Positions 31,101 through 41,056 of a stretch of DNA of 64,000 nucleotides are shown here, piece by piece. Source of the DNA: G965215145 sp965215145 (GTDB lineage Bacteria; Bacteroidota; Rhodothermia; Rhodothermales; JANQRZ01). The position numbers and the translations under genes were made by a program. The stretch lies in assembly GCA_965215145.1 (NCBI GenBank), contig OZ244038.1, positions 1,240,001 through 1,304,000 of the forward strand. The letters run 5' to 3'. The notes below the pieces were generated by a model. That model saw only the letters and a program-made list of their open reading frames with translations, was not told the DNA's origin and made no database searches. Every line of letters starts with the position of its first letter. Position 1 is the stretch's first letter.

Positions 31101-33722
31101 ATGACGCCGGACCATTGGCGCCGCCTGCGCGACCTCTTCCATGAGGTCCAGGCCGCCACCCCCGCTGACCGCGCTGCCCGCCTCGCCGCCGAGCCGGACC
31201 CCAAGCTCCGCCGCGAGGCCGAGCGCATGCTCGCCGCCGATGGAGGGTCGTTTCTGGAGGACCCCGCCGTACCGGCATTCGACGGACCCGGCGAGCCGGA
31301 CGGCGGCGCCGTGGGCGAGCGCGTCGGGCCGTGGGAGATCGTCCGCCGGGCCGGCCAGGGCGGCATGGGGGAGGTCTTCCTCGCCGAGCGCGCCGACGGC
31401 GCCTACCGCCAGCGCGCCGCGCTCAAGCTCGTCCGCCGCGGCATGGACTCGGACGCCGTGCTCGCCCGGTTCCGCCAGGAGCGCCAGATCCTCGCCGGCC
31501 TCGACCACCCCGGCGTGGCCCGCCTCCTCGACGGCGGCGTCGCCGAGGGCGGGCGCTTCGACGGGCGTCCGTACCTCGCGATGGAGTACGTCGAGGGCGA
31601 GCCGATCACCCGGTACTGCGACGCTCGCCGGCTCCCCGTCGAGGACCGCCTCCGGCTCTTCGCCGAGATCGCCGAGGCGGTAGGCGCGGCGCACCGGCGC
31701 CTCGTCGTCCACCGCGACCTCAAGCCCTCGAACGTGCTCGTGGCCGAGGGGGAGGACGGGGCGCCGCGCGTGAAGCTCCTCGACTTCGGCATCGCCAAGC
31801 TCCTCGAACCCGGCGGCGACGCGGGCGGCGACGGCGCCTCCGCCGAGCCGCTGACGCGGACGGGCGTGCGGGTGCTCACGCCGGCCTACGCCGCGCCCGA
31901 GCAGGTCCGCGGCGAGCCCGTCACGACGGCCACCGACGTCTACGGCCTCGGCGCCGTACTCTACGAGCTCCTCGCGGGTCGGCGCCCGGTCGAGACGGCC
32001 GGGCGCTCCGGGCGGGAGGTCGAGCGGGCCGTGCTGGAGACGGAGCCCGAGCGGCCGAGCACGGTGGTCACCCGCGCCGAGGGGGACCCGACGGATCAGG
32101 GCTCGGCGACGGCCCCGGCCGCGGTGGCGGCGGCGCGGCGGACGGAGCCGGGGCGGCTGCGGAAGGCGCTCGCGGGCGACCTCGACGCGGTCTGCCTGAA
32201 GGCGCTGCGGAAGGAGCCGGAGGCGCGCTACGCCGGCGCCGACGCCTTCGTCGAGGACGTGAAGCGGTATCTGGAGGGGCTGCCGGTGGCGGCCCACCGC
32301 GGCAGCCGGGCCTACCGCGCGCGGAAGTTCGTCGGCCGCCACCGCGGCGCCCTCGCCACCGCCGCCCTCGTGCTCGCCCTGCTCGGCGCGTTCGGCGTGA
32401 TCTACACCCTCGGCGTGACGGAGGAGCGGGACCGCGCCGCGGCCGAGGCCGAACGCGCCCAGGCCGAGGCCGCCAAGGCGGAGCAGGTCGTCACCCTCCT
32501 CACGGACGTGTTCGCCGCGGCCAACTCGCTCGGTGAGGAGGGGCCGGACGTCCCCGTGGGCCAGCTCCTGAGCGCGGGCGTGGACGAGGCACGGACGGCC
32601 CTCGCCGCTCAGCCCGACCCCCTCGCCGCTCTGCTCAGCGCCATCGGCAGCGTCGAGAGGTCCTGGGGGCGTTACGACGAGGCCGTCGCCCTCCTTGAGG
32701 AGGCCCGCCGCCTCAGCGTCGGCGCCGAGGTGGGCGAAGAAACACGCCTGGGTGTCCTGAGCGGGCTCGCCGCCGTGTACGTCGAGGCCGGCCGCCTCGA
32801 TGAGGCGGAGCCGCTCCAACGGGAGGTCCTCGCGCTCGCGGAGCGCCTCCACGGTCCCGAGTCGCTCTCCGTAGCCACCGCCGCCAGCAACTACGGCCGC
32901 ACGCTGGAGTGGCAGGGCCGGCTCGCCGACGCCGAGAGCCTGTACCGCCGCGGCATCGCCATCCGCCGCGCAGTGGGGGACCGGTCCACCGACTTCGGGG
33001 CCAACCTCAGCTACCTCGGCGGCCTCCTCAGCGAGCGGGACCGCTACGACGAAGCCCTCCCGCTCCAGCAGGAGGCCCTTGCGCTGGTCGAGGCCACGGT
33101 GGGGGCGGACCACCCCTACGCGGCCTTCGCGCTCAACGACCTCTCGATCTCGCAGGTGGAGCTCGGGGAGCAGGAGGCCGCGCTCGCCTCGCTCGACCGC
33201 GCCCTCACCATCAGCCGCGACCACCTCGGCAGCGACCACCCCTTCACGGCGACCATGCTCTACAACCGCGCCAGCGTCCTGCGCGACCTCGGACGGAGCG
33301 ACGAGGCCCTGGCTGCCTACGCCGAGGCCCTCGCCGCACGGCGGCGTGCCCTCCCCGAGGGCCACCAGGAGATCGGGATCAGCCTGACCGGGCTCGGGAA
33401 CCTGTTGAGGAAGCTCGGACGCCCTGCCGAGGCCGAGGCCCTGCTCCAGGATGCGCTGGCGATCCGTGAGGCCGGTCTCCCCGCTCCACACTGGGCCACG
33501 GCGGTCGCCCAGGGAAACCTCGGGCTAGCGCTCTTGGCACAGCGCCGCTTCGGAGAGGCTGAGGCCCACCTCAAGGCCAGCCACCGTACGCTCCAGGCGC
33601 TCTCGGATTCCGAGCCCGACCGCCTCCACGAGGCCCGCAGGCACCTCGTCGAGCTGTACGAAGCGTGGGGGAGACCGGAGGAGGCGGCCCGCTACCGCGC
33701 GACGGCCGGCGCGGCCCCCTGA
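31101..33722 (+). CDS. Ser/Thr protein kinase with transmembrane helix and TPR sensor region
   Basis: This 873-residue protein has a kinase domain at about 75-370: RAGQGGMGEVFLAE (glycine loop), RAALKLV (Lys), HRDLKPSNVLV (catalytic loop), LLDFGIAKLL (DFG) and TPAYAAPEQVRGE. One membrane helix (about 415-436, LATAALVLALLGAFGVIYTLGV) is followed by a long TPR array (about 500-865; repeats such as LDEAEPLQREVLALAERLHG and YDEALPLQQEALALVEATVG). Conservation begins at the ATG at 31101, as usual for 'WRRLRDLFHEV' kinases. It likely signals with the TPRs outside the cytoplasm. No operon partners; its targets are unknown. Confidence 0.92.
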   Translation: MTPDHWRRLRDLFHEVQAATPADRAARLAAEPDPKLRREAERMLAADGGSFLEDPAVPAFDGPGEPDGGAVGERVGPWEIVRRAGQGGMGEVFLAERADGAYRQRAALKLVRRGMDSDAVLARFRQERQILAGLDHPGVARLLDGGVAEGGRFDGRPYLAMEYVEGEPITRYCDARRLPVEDRLRLFAEIAEAVGAAHRRLVVHRDLKPSNVLVAEGEDGAPRVKLLDFGIAKLLEPGGDAGGDGASAEPLTRTGVRVLTPAYAAPEQVRGEPVTTATDVYGLGAVLYELLAGRRPVETAGRSGREVERAVLETEPERPSTVVTRAEGDPTDQGSATAPAAVAAARRTEPGRLRKALAGDLDAVCLKALRKEPEARYAGADAFVEDVKRYLEGLPVAAHRGSRAYRARKFVGRHRGALATAALVLALLGAFGVIYTLGVTEERDRAAAEAERAQAEAAKAEQVVTLLTDVFAAANSLGEEGPDVPVGQLLSAGVDEARTALAAQPDPLAALLSAIGSVERSWGRYDEAVALLEEARRLSVGAEVGEETRLGVLSGLAAVYVEAGRLDEAEPLQREVLALAERLHGPESLSVATAASNYGRTLEWQGRLADAESLYRRGIAIRRAVGDRSTDFGANLSYLGGLLSERDRYDEALPLQQEALALVEATVGADHPYAAFALNDLSISQVELGEQEAALASLDRALTISRDHLGSDHPFTATMLYNRASVLRDLGRSDEALAAYAEALAARRRALPEGHQEIGISLTGLGNLLRKLGRPAEAEALLQDALAIREAGLPAPHWATAVAQGNLGLALLAQRRFGEAEAHLKASHRTLQALSDSEPDRLHEARRHLVELYEAWGRPEEAARYRATAGAAP

Positions 33723-33819
33723 GCGTGGAAGGGGTGGAAGGCAAGCGACCCCGCAATTTAGCGACGACCGCAGAGCCTGGTCCCCTCCATCCCTTCCTCT
33801 CTCTCCACAGGCCCGACCG

Positions 33820-34950
33820 TCACGCCCCGCCGTTGTCGCTGGGAGGGGGCGGGGGCGGAGGGGGAGCCTGCGAGTCGCTCTCCTCGATCACGTCTTGCTC
33901 GAAGTAGAGGAGGTCCTCCCGATTCCCCCACCCCGGCGGCTGCTCCGGAAGCGGCGGTGCCTTCGGGCGGACGCGCGGTGGCGGTAGCGCGCGCAGCGCC
34001 GCGAGATCGAGCGCTTCGGCGAAGGCGATGAGCGTCGCGGGGCCGGTCTCCTCCCCGCCCTCGAGGACGAGCCGGTAGCCGGCGACTGGGACGATCAGCG
34101 CGGCGGCGTCGAGAGAGACGCTGACCGAGGCGCCGGGGGCCTCCTCGCGGAACTCGCCCGCGCGGACGAGCACGACGGGGACGCCGGTCACCGTGGTGTC
34201 CGTGCGCAGGGCGCTCCCCTCCATCGCCATCACGAGCTCGGTCTCCATCCCGAGGGCTTCCCCCTCCGGGAAGCGCGCGACGAGGAGACCGCCGGGGGCG
34301 CTGCGCGAGGTGCCGGGGGGACGGTAGCTCGCCAGGAACGACCACGGCCCGACGGAATCGGGCGCGGAGAGGAGGCCGAAGGGGGAGGTGCTGCCGGGGG
34401 GAAGCTGGATGATGCCCTCGAGCGCGCGGCCCGCATAGCGAGCGGGGAGGGCCCGCTGGAAGGCGCGGAAGGGATCCGCCTCGTCGCTGGCCTGCTCCGG
34501 CGCCTCACGCAGCGCCGTGAGGACGGCGAGCAGCACGGGCTCGAGCTCCACGCCGTAGGTCCCCGAGCTAGCCATCAGGACGAGGTCGGCCCCGGCGTCC
34601 ACCGCGATGTAGCCGTGCCGGCGCCCCTCCTGATATGCGTAGACCACGGCGTCGCCCGGAGGGGCAGCGAGATCGGCGCGCTCGAGCGGGGCCGTCATCT
34701 CGTCGATCTCCTCGGCCCCGGCGGAGTAGGGGAGGAGGAAGACGCCGACGTCCGAGCTGTCGCTGAGGCGCGCGTACTCGGCCTGGATGGAGGGGGCGCC
34801 GCCCTCCTCGACCTCCTGTGCGCGGATGAGGTCGTAGCCACCGACATAGGTGGGGAGACGGGTGAGGACATCGGCGCCGTCGAAGGCGGGGGGCTGGCCG
34901 AGTGCGGCGGCCGGAACCGCGAGCAGGAGCAGGAGGGCGAGGCGGAGCAT
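33820..34950 (-). CDS. Secreted hypothetical protein
   Basis: This 376-residue protein has a signal peptide (MLRLALLLLLAVPAAALGQ). The mature part is a soluble alpha/beta sequence without recognised motifs and a proline tail (PPPPPPPPSDNGGA at the very end). Segments such as YVGGYDLIRAQEVEEG…AEYARLSDSSDVGVFLLPYSAG recur in secreted Rhodothermota hypotheticals as I recall, without function. The ATG at 34950 is preferred over a TTG 15 bp earlier. It precedes the FG-GAP gene on the same strand only in the reverse order, so shared transcription with 35005 is possible (54-bp gap). Confidence 0.6.
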   Translation of the reverse strand: MLRLALLLLLAVPAAALGQPPAFDGADVLTRLPTYVGGYDLIRAQEVEEGGAPSIQAEYARLSDSSDVGVFLLPYSAGAEEIDEMTAPLERADLAAPPGDAVVYAYQEGRRHGYIAVDAGADLVLMASSGTYGVELEPVLLAVLTALREAPEQASDEADPFRAFQRALPARYAGRALEGIIQLPPGSTSPFGLLSAPDSVGPWSFLASYRPPGTSRSAPGGLLVARFPEGEALGMETELVMAMEGSALRTDTTVTGVPVVLVRAGEFREEAPGASVSVSLDAAALIVPVAGYRLVLEGGEETGPATLIAFAEALDLAALRALPPPRVRPKAPPLPEQPPGWGNREDLLYFEQDVIEESDSQAPPPPPPPPSDNGGA

Positions 34951-35004
34951 GGGGGATGAGGGCAAGTGTGGGGTGGACGGCGCGGGCTGCTGGAGCGGGC
35001 AGGC

Positions 35005-37047
35005 TCAGCGGAGAAGGGTGAGCCGGTGCGTGATCGTGCGCCCACCGGTGCCGCTCACGGGATCTACGACCTCGACACGGACGAGGTAGGCCCCCGCCGG
35101 CAGTCCCGCCGCATCCAGCCCGGCCTCGTGCCGGCCCGCGTCGAAGGCGCCCTCACCCAGCACGGCGACCTCGCGGCCGAGCACGTCGTACACGGCGACG
35201 CGCGCCAGCCCGGTCTCGGGCAGCGCGAACGCCACCGTGGTCGCGCCGCGGGCGGGGTTGGGATAGACCGCCATCGCACCGGGGACGAGGCCGACGGCGG
35301 CGTCAGCGCTCGCGGCGGAAGTGCTGGCCCAGGGCGTCGGGCCCATCACGGACCACGCCCGCGCCGCTGCCGCCCGCGCGGCGGTCACCGCCGTCACCGT
35401 GAGCGTGAAGCACGCGGCGTCGAGGCTCGTGCCGGGGAAATTCCCCACGCGGAGGCAGTAGGCGTAGTCCCCGGCTGGAGCCGAAGCCGGGACCGCCTGC
35501 GTGTAGCTCCCGCTCGCCGTCTGCCCCGCCGGCAGCGTCCCCGAGGTGACGTTCCCCTGCGCGACGGTGCTCCCGCTGCGCGCCGCCGTGTAGAACACGT
35601 CACCCGTCGCGGCGGCAGCCGTGTTGTTGGTCACGGCGTAGGTGAACGAGACCGACCCGCCGGGGGCGACGGCGAGCGGCGTCGTGGCCGAGGCCGTGAG
35701 GTCGAAGCCGGGCGCCGATGGGGCCGGACCCGCGAAGGCGTAGGCCCGGCCGTCGGCGAGGAGGGTGCCGCCGTCCTCGCGGGGCGCGCCGACGAGGAGG
35801 TCAGCCGCGCCGTCGCCGTCGAGGTCGCCCGCGCCGGCTACGGACGTGCCGAGGGAGCCCCACTCCTCCGGGTCGGGCGACTCGATCGTGTCGAGGAGGT
35901 CGCCTGTGGCGCCGCTGAAGACATAGGCCCGGCCCACGGAGCTGAGGCCACCGCCGTTCTCGTTCGGTGCCCCGACGAGGAGGTTGCCACGGCCGTCCCC
36001 GGAGATGCCCGTCACGGCTCGGCCGAAGTCGCCGAACGGATCGGCGTTGGGGGAGACGAGCCGGTGGAGGAGCAGGCCCGTGGCGCCGCTGAAGAGGTAC
36101 GCCTGGCCCCCGTTCAGCGTGAACCCGGCGTTCTCGCCCGGCGCGCCGACGAGGAGGTCGCCGCGCCCGTCGCCATCGGCGTCGGGCACGCCCGCGACGG
36201 CCCGGCCGAAGGCGTCGAAGTCGCCGGGGTCCGGCGAGGTGAACGTCCCGAGCAGGGCGCCGGTGGTGCCGGAGAAGAGGTAGGCCCGCCCGGCGTCCGC
36301 ATCGTCCGCGATGGTCTCCCCCGGCGCGCCGACGAGGAGGTCGCCGCGGCCGTCGCCGTTAGCGTCGGAGACGCCCGCCACGGCACCGCCGAAGCGGCCG
36401 GTGGATTCCGCGTTGGGGGAGGTGAGCGTCAGAAGCAGGGCGCCGGTGGTGCCGGAGAAAAGGTAGGCGCGTCCAGCGAAGAACGCTCCCCCGACCGTCT
36501 CTCCCGTTGCGCCGACGAGGTGGTCGGCCATGTCGTCGCCGTCGGTGTCGGGCACCTCGGAGATGGAGATCCCGAAGCTGCCGAAGGCTTCGGGGTTGGG
36601 CGAGGCGAGCGTGCGCAGGAGGGCGCCCGTGGCGCCGCTGAAGACGTAGGCCCGTCCTGCGCTGAAAGAGAGGGAGGGCTCATCGCTCTCCCCGGCCGCC
36701 CCGACCAGCAGGTCGCCCCTCCCGTCCCCGTCCACGTCGCCCGCTGCCGCCACCTCGCCGCCAAAGCGGCCGAAGTTCTCTGGGGTGGGCGAGGTGAGCG
36801 CCAGGAGGATGTTGCCGCTGGCGCCGGAGAGGAGGAAGGCCCGGCCGGCCTGGTCGATCCCATCGACGTCCGACACGGAGGCCCCTACGAGGATGTCATC
36901 CACGCCGTCGGCGTCGGTATCGGGGACCCCGGCGACGGCGTCGCCGAAGCGGCCGCCCCCGAGGCTGTCGGGCGGGGCGAGGGTGAGGAGGGGCTGGGCC
37001 GCCAGGGGTGCAGCGGCAAAGGCGAGTAGGAGGGAAAGGGTGCGCAT
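35005..37047 (-). CDS. FG-GAP (integrin-alpha-like propeller) secreted protein with T9SS sorting domain
   Basis: This 680-residue protein has a signal peptide (MRTLSLLLAFAAAPLAAQ), then seven FG-GAP blades of the form FGxxVAGVPDxDGDGRGDLLVGAPGE…GRAYLFSGxTGALL. Each blade carries a DxDxDG calcium loop and together they form one seven-bladed propeller (about 25-440). An Ig-like domain follows, then the sorting domain VYPNPARGATTVAFALPETG…YLVRVEVVDPVSGTGG…LTLLR. Likely a surface adhesion or scaffold protein. Near-identical blades suggest internal duplication or gene conversion. Confidence 0.88.
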   Translation of the reverse strand: MRTLSLLLAFAAAPLAAQPLLTLAPPDSLGGGRFGDAVAGVPDTDADGVDDILVGASVSDVDGIDQAGRAFLLSGASGNILLALTSPTPENFGRFGGEVAAAGDVDGDGRGDLLVGAAGESDEPSLSFSAGRAYVFSGATGALLRTLASPNPEAFGSFGISISEVPDTDGDDMADHLVGATGETVGGAFFAGRAYLFSGTTGALLLTLTSPNAESTGRFGGAVAGVSDANGDGRGDLLVGAPGETIADDADAGRAYLFSGTTGALLGTFTSPDPGDFDAFGRAVAGVPDADGDGRGDLLVGAPGENAGFTLNGGQAYLFSGATGLLLHRLVSPNADPFGDFGRAVTGISGDGRGNLLVGAPNENGGGLSSVGRAYVFSGATGDLLDTIESPDPEEWGSLGTSVAGAGDLDGDGAADLLVGAPREDGGTLLADGRAYAFAGPAPSAPGFDLTASATTPLAVAPGGSVSFTYAVTNNTAAAATGDVFYTAARSGSTVAQGNVTSGTLPAGQTASGSYTQAVPASAPAGDYAYCLRVGNFPGTSLDAACFTLTVTAVTAARAAAARAWSVMGPTPWASTSAASADAAVGLVPGAMAVYPNPARGATTVAFALPETGLARVAVYDVLGREVAVLGEGAFDAGRHEAGLDAAGLPAGAYLVRVEVVDPVSGTGGRTITHRLTLLR

Positions 37048-37164
37048 GGGCTAAGGATGGGGAAAGAGGTTGGTGGTCTAGTACGATTTCTGATGTAGCA
37101 TGGACTACCTCGGGCGGCGGAGGCAGCCTGGGCCCCCACCGCCGAGGTCAGTAGGGCAGGCGTC

Positions 37165-40100
37165 TCAGCGCAGGATCGTGACGCGCTGCGATTGGACGGA
37201 ACCGTCGTCAGCTTCGAGCCGAACGAGGTAGACCCCAGCGGGGAGATCAGCGGCGCCGAGCGCGGCTTCATGCCGACCCGCTTCAACGGACCCCTCAACG
37301 AGCACGGCGGCCTCGCGGCCGAGCATGTCGTAAACCGCGAGGCGAACGTCGGCCGCGGCGGGCAGTGCGAGCACCACCGTAACCGCACCGCGAGTGGGGT
37401 TGGGGTAAATGGCTTCCAGCATTGCCGCGGAGGGAAGGCTGTCCTCCGAGCGGGCCGCGGCCTCGGCAGCCGTTCCGTCCGGCTCGCGGAAGTCGTGGAC
37501 GAGGCCCGTCAAGGCGGGGCTCCCATCAGCGGCGAAGGCGAGCCACTCATTCCCATCCTCTCCGCCCGACGCAGCCGCCGAGGGCACGATCTGCGCCTGG
37601 AAGGCGTCCGACTCCAGGACCGGGCTCGGGAAGGTCCCCGCGTTGACGCGGTACGCGTAGCTCCCGAAGGCCGCGTTGCTCGGCACGCGCTGGCTGAACG
37701 AGACCGTCACCGTCGCCGGCGGCGAGACGTTCACCGTGTTCGGGCCGATGAGGGGGCCGGCGGTGTTCCCGTTCGGGAGCACCGCCTCCGTCCAGTACTG
37801 GAAGGACGGGGGGCCGGTGGGGCCGACGGCGAAGGTGATGTCGAAGAACACCCGCTGCCCGCGCGTGAGCGTCACCGGCGGCGCCGGGCTCGTCGGCGTG
37901 ATGGTGACCGTGAGCGGCGGCGTCGTCGCGGCGGCCTCGACCTCGACGGCCCGGCTGAGCTCGCTCGTCGGGCCGTAGCCGCCGAACGCCGCGGCGTTGA
38001 CGCGCGTGTTCGTGGCCGTGACGAAGTCGCCGACGGGGTAGCGCGCGGCCGGCAGCGTCCGGGTCCCGCTCGCGTTGCCGCTCGCGTTCGTCGTCGTGCG
38101 CACGGTCGCGTTCGGGTCGTCGCACTCCCCGAAGCCCGAGGGGTCCGGGGTCGGGACGCGGCAGAAGAGCAGCTCGTAGGTCCGGTTCGGCCGGGCGTTC
38201 AGCGTCCACGCGATGGCGACGGTGGTCCCGTCGTTGACGGCGCTCGTGATGACGGGGAAGTTCAGGAGCCCGTTCGGGCCGCTGTCCGCGTCGCCGGGGT
38301 CGTTCGGGGTGACGCCGTTGGGGGCGAGGTCGATGCCGAGCCCGCCGTTGTCGGAGATGACGTTCCCGACGATGGAGAACTCCTGGCAGGCGGCCGAGGC
38401 GAGGAAGACGCCGTCGGCGCCGTTGTTGGCGACGACGTTGCCGGTGCCGTTCCGTCCGAACTGGACGTCGGTGGCGGCTTGGCAGAAGACGCCCGCGCGG
38501 CCGGCGCCGCCGGGGAGCCCGTTGCCGAGGTCGGCGCTCCCGGCATTGGTCCCGATGAAGTTGGCCTCGAACGTGTGGCCGGAGGTGCCGCCGTCGAGGA
38601 AGACGCCGGTGTCGGTGTTGGCCGAGATCGTGTTGCCGGTGACGGTCGCGCCGATGGTGGTAGCGTTGAGGAAGACGAGGCCGCTCTCGCCGTTGGGGCG
38701 GGCGACGCCGGTCGAGAACGTCGTCCCGATGCGGTTGTCCTCCACCGTGGCCCCGGTGGTCGCACCGCTGAGCACCACGCCGCTGGAGGCGTTGCCGCTG
38801 ACGGTGTTCTCACGCAAGACGGGGCTCGGCACGCCGTTGAGGCGGATGCCGACGCCGCCGTTGCCCTGCGCCGCGGCGGACTGGTTGAGGCCGATCCTAT
38901 TGTTGCGGATCAGCAGGCCGGGGCTGCCGCTGGCGACGATGCCGTCCTCGGTGTTCCCGGAGACAAAGTTGCCCGGCATGGTGACGTTGGTCGACGCCGA
39001 GCCGATGCTAACGCCCCTCGTGTTCGGCGCGGCACCTCCGGAGGCGGTCAGGCCGATCCTGTTGTTGCGGATCCTCGTGAGGTCCGAGGTCCCCACGAGG
39101 ATACCGGTGGAGAAGTTGCCGCTGATGAAGTTGTTGTCCTCGTTGATGCGGCCGAGGTCGTTGTCCGAGGCGCCGGACGTGAGGTAGACCCCGAAGCTGT
39201 TGCCGAGCGCGGCGCTGCGGTCGCGCGTCAGCCCGATCGTGTTGCCCGTCATCACCGTGCCGGTCGCGGGGCCGGTGGAGGTGAAGAACGGGTTCACGCT
39301 GAGCTCGATGCCGTCGTCGCCGTTGCCCGAGATGACGTTCCCGGTGATGAGGTGGTCGGCGCCGCCGACGACGATCCCGTCGGAGCCGTTGCCGAGGTCC
39401 TGGTCGCCGTCGTCATCGGTCCCGATCAGGTTGCGCGTGACTGTCGTCGGGGAGAACGGCCGTGGGAAGACGCCCTCCCGGCTGTTACCCGAGATGAGGT
39501 TGTTCTGGACAGTCCCGCCGGCGTAGACCCCGTCCAAGTTGCCTGCGGCCGCCTCGCCGGCGGCGTCGGTCCCGACGTAGTTGCACTCGACGAGGGCGCC
39601 CGGCGTAGCGGCGTAGATCCCGAAGCCGAAGGCGAAGTCCTGCACGACGAGGCCGCGCACCGTGGACGAGCCTCCGAAGACGGACAGCCCGTTCCCGCTC
39701 AGGGCGCTCGTCGTGCTGCCCGTGGTGCCGCTCCCGTTGATCACGACGCGGAGGTCGTGCGGGGTGCCGCCCACGAGGTCGCCGCAGGAGGCGCCGGGCG
39801 CGGTGAGCGCGTCGATCGTGACGTTGCTCCGGCTGATGGTCGGCAGCACGTCGGCGTTGCCGTTGTTGTCGCCGTCGAACCCGAGGGTGATGGTCCGTGC
39901 GCTCCCGGAGTCAAAGAAGTCGAACGCGATGAAGACCGGGTCCGTGCCGGCCGTGGCGTTGGCCTCGTTGATGGCCGAGCGGAGTTGGCACTCCGAGGTG
40001 AAGGTCGGCCCCGCGCACGTGCCGTCGGGGGTCACGTCGGTGTCGTCGTCGAAGCGGGAGTTGACGACGAAGACCGTCGGGAGCAGGCCCGCCTCGGCGA

Positions 40101-40872
40101 CGTAGCCGGTGTACCCCCCGCCGGGGCTCGTGGACGAGAACGTCGTCACGACGGCGCGGTAGGTCACGCCCGCGCTGAGGGTGAAGCCCTCGATGGCCGA
40201 GGCGCCGGTCCCGCCGAAGTCGTCGTCCCGCGCGACCAGATTGCGGCACGGGTCGTTCGGGTCGAAGGGGCCGTCGTAGAGGAGGAGGTAGCCGTCGTAG
40301 CCGTCGTAGGAGACGAAGACGTCGTAGCTGCCGCCCTCACTCACGTCGAAGGTCTCGACAGCGTAGGGGAAGGTGGTCGGCGTCGCGACGGAGCACGAGC
40401 CGCTCGTGCCGTTGCCGACGGATGAGGGCCGGGCGAAGGTAGGGCCGAAGCTGTTGTTGCCGCTGAAGCCGGCCTCGACGGGTCGCAGGGCCGTCCCGGC
40501 GGGCGCCTCAGGCTGGAGGAACCCGACCATCTGCTCGGCGAAGTACGCCGCCCGCGCGGGGTCGAACGGGCGCTCGTCCTTGTTGGCGGACTCTGGGAGG
40601 GCAGACGCCGAGCGTTCGGGAACGACCACGCGCTGCTTCTGCGCAGCGAAGGCGCGGGCCTGGACGAGGCCCTCGGGGGTGAGCACGAGGCGCTCGGTGC
40701 CGGGCACGGCGCGGTAGCGCGCCGCCGGCTCGGCCTCGGGCTTGTCGCCGGTGTGCTGCTCGGGCTGAGCGGCCGGCTTGGTTGGGGCGGAGCGCTGCTG
40801 CGCGATGGCGGAGTCGACCGCGAGCAGGCCGGCAAGGGCGAGGAGGAGAGTGAAGCGGCGTAGGAAGCACAT
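37165..40872 (-). CDS. Large secreted CSLREA-like / parallel beta-helix protein with T9SS sorting domain
   Basis: This 1235-residue protein has a signal peptide (MCFLRRFTLLLALAGLLAVDSAIAQ). It contains a beta-sandwich domain (about 120-230), a CSLREA-like segment (TSECQLRSAINEANATAGTD), and a long right-handed beta-helix of about 20 PbH1 rungs built on N-N-x-I/V-x-G-N (VTGNTISANTDTGVFLDGG, IRNNRIGLTASGGAA, …). An Ig-like domain, a Ser/Glu linker and the sorting domain IYPNPTRGAVTVVL…YLVRLEADDGSVQSQRVTILR complete it. Beta-helices of this kind are polysaccharide lyases or adhesins, and no catalytic set is identifiable. The start is the ATG at 40872. Confidence 0.85.
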   Translation of the reverse strand: MCFLRRFTLLLALAGLLAVDSAIAQQRSAPTKPAAQPEQHTGDKPEAEPAARYRAVPGTERLVLTPEGLVQARAFAAQKQRVVVPERSASALPESANKDERPFDPARAAYFAEQMVGFLQPEAPAGTALRPVEAGFSGNNSFGPTFARPSSVGNGTSGSCSVATPTTFPYAVETFDVSEGGSYDVFVSYDGYDGYLLLYDGPFDPNDPCRNLVARDDDFGGTGASAIEGFTLSAGVTYRAVVTTFSSTSPGGGYTGYVAEAGLLPTVFVVNSRFDDDTDVTPDGTCAGPTFTSECQLRSAINEANATAGTDPVFIAFDFFDSGSARTITLGFDGDNNGNADVLPTISRSNVTIDALTAPGASCGDLVGGTPHDLRVVINGSGTTGSTTSALSGNGLSVFGGSSTVRGLVVQDFAFGFGIYAATPGALVECNYVGTDAAGEAAAGNLDGVYAGGTVQNNLISGNSREGVFPRPFSPTTVTRNLIGTDDDGDQDLGNGSDGIVVGGADHLITGNVISGNGDDGIELSVNPFFTSTGPATGTVMTGNTIGLTRDRSAALGNSFGVYLTSGASDNDLGRINEDNNFISGNFSTGILVGTSDLTRIRNNRIGLTASGGAAPNTRGVSIGSASTNVTMPGNFVSGNTEDGIVASGSPGLLIRNNRIGLNQSAAAQGNGGVGIRLNGVPSPVLRENTVSGNASSGVVLSGATTGATVEDNRIGTTFSTGVARPNGESGLVFLNATTIGATVTGNTISANTDTGVFLDGGTSGHTFEANFIGTNAGSADLGNGLPGGAGRAGVFCQAATDVQFGRNGTGNVVANNGADGVFLASAACQEFSIVGNVISDNGGLGIDLAPNGVTPNDPGDADSGPNGLLNFPVITSAVNDGTTVAIAWTLNARPNRTYELLFCRVPTPDPSGFGECDDPNATVRTTTNASGNASGTRTLPAARYPVGDFVTATNTRVNAAAFGGYGPTSELSRAVEVEAAATTPPLTVTITPTSPAPPVTLTRGQRVFFDITFAVGPTGPPSFQYWTEAVLPNGNTAGPLIGPNTVNVSPPATVTVSFSQRVPSNAAFGSYAYRVNAGTFPSPVLESDAFQAQIVPSAAASGGEDGNEWLAFAADGSPALTGLVHDFREPDGTAAEAAARSEDSLPSAAMLEAIYPNPTRGAVTVVLALPAAADVRLAVYDMLGREAAVLVEGSVEAGRHEAALGAADLPAGVYLVRLEADDGSVQSQRVTILR

Positions 40873-41056
40873 GGCGGCGAGAGCTGGAAGGTGAGGAGGG
40901 CGGTGCAGCGGAGCGCACTCGGTGGCGCCCCCGTGTGTCCTCCCAATAGAGCCCACCCACCCATGCGGATGCTGGACATTCTCTTGCCCATTCCGGACAA
41001 ATCGGCCCCCATCCGCGCTAAACGGTGGAATTCAGCGTGCGGCACCGTGAGGTACC

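Noticed and set aside
31068..33491. 807-residue minus-strand open frame
   Set aside because: Antisense of the TPR kinase. No recognisable domain.
37192..40425. 1077-residue plus-strand open frame
   Set aside because: Antisense of the beta-helix/sorting-domain gene. The repeated structure explains the long open frame.
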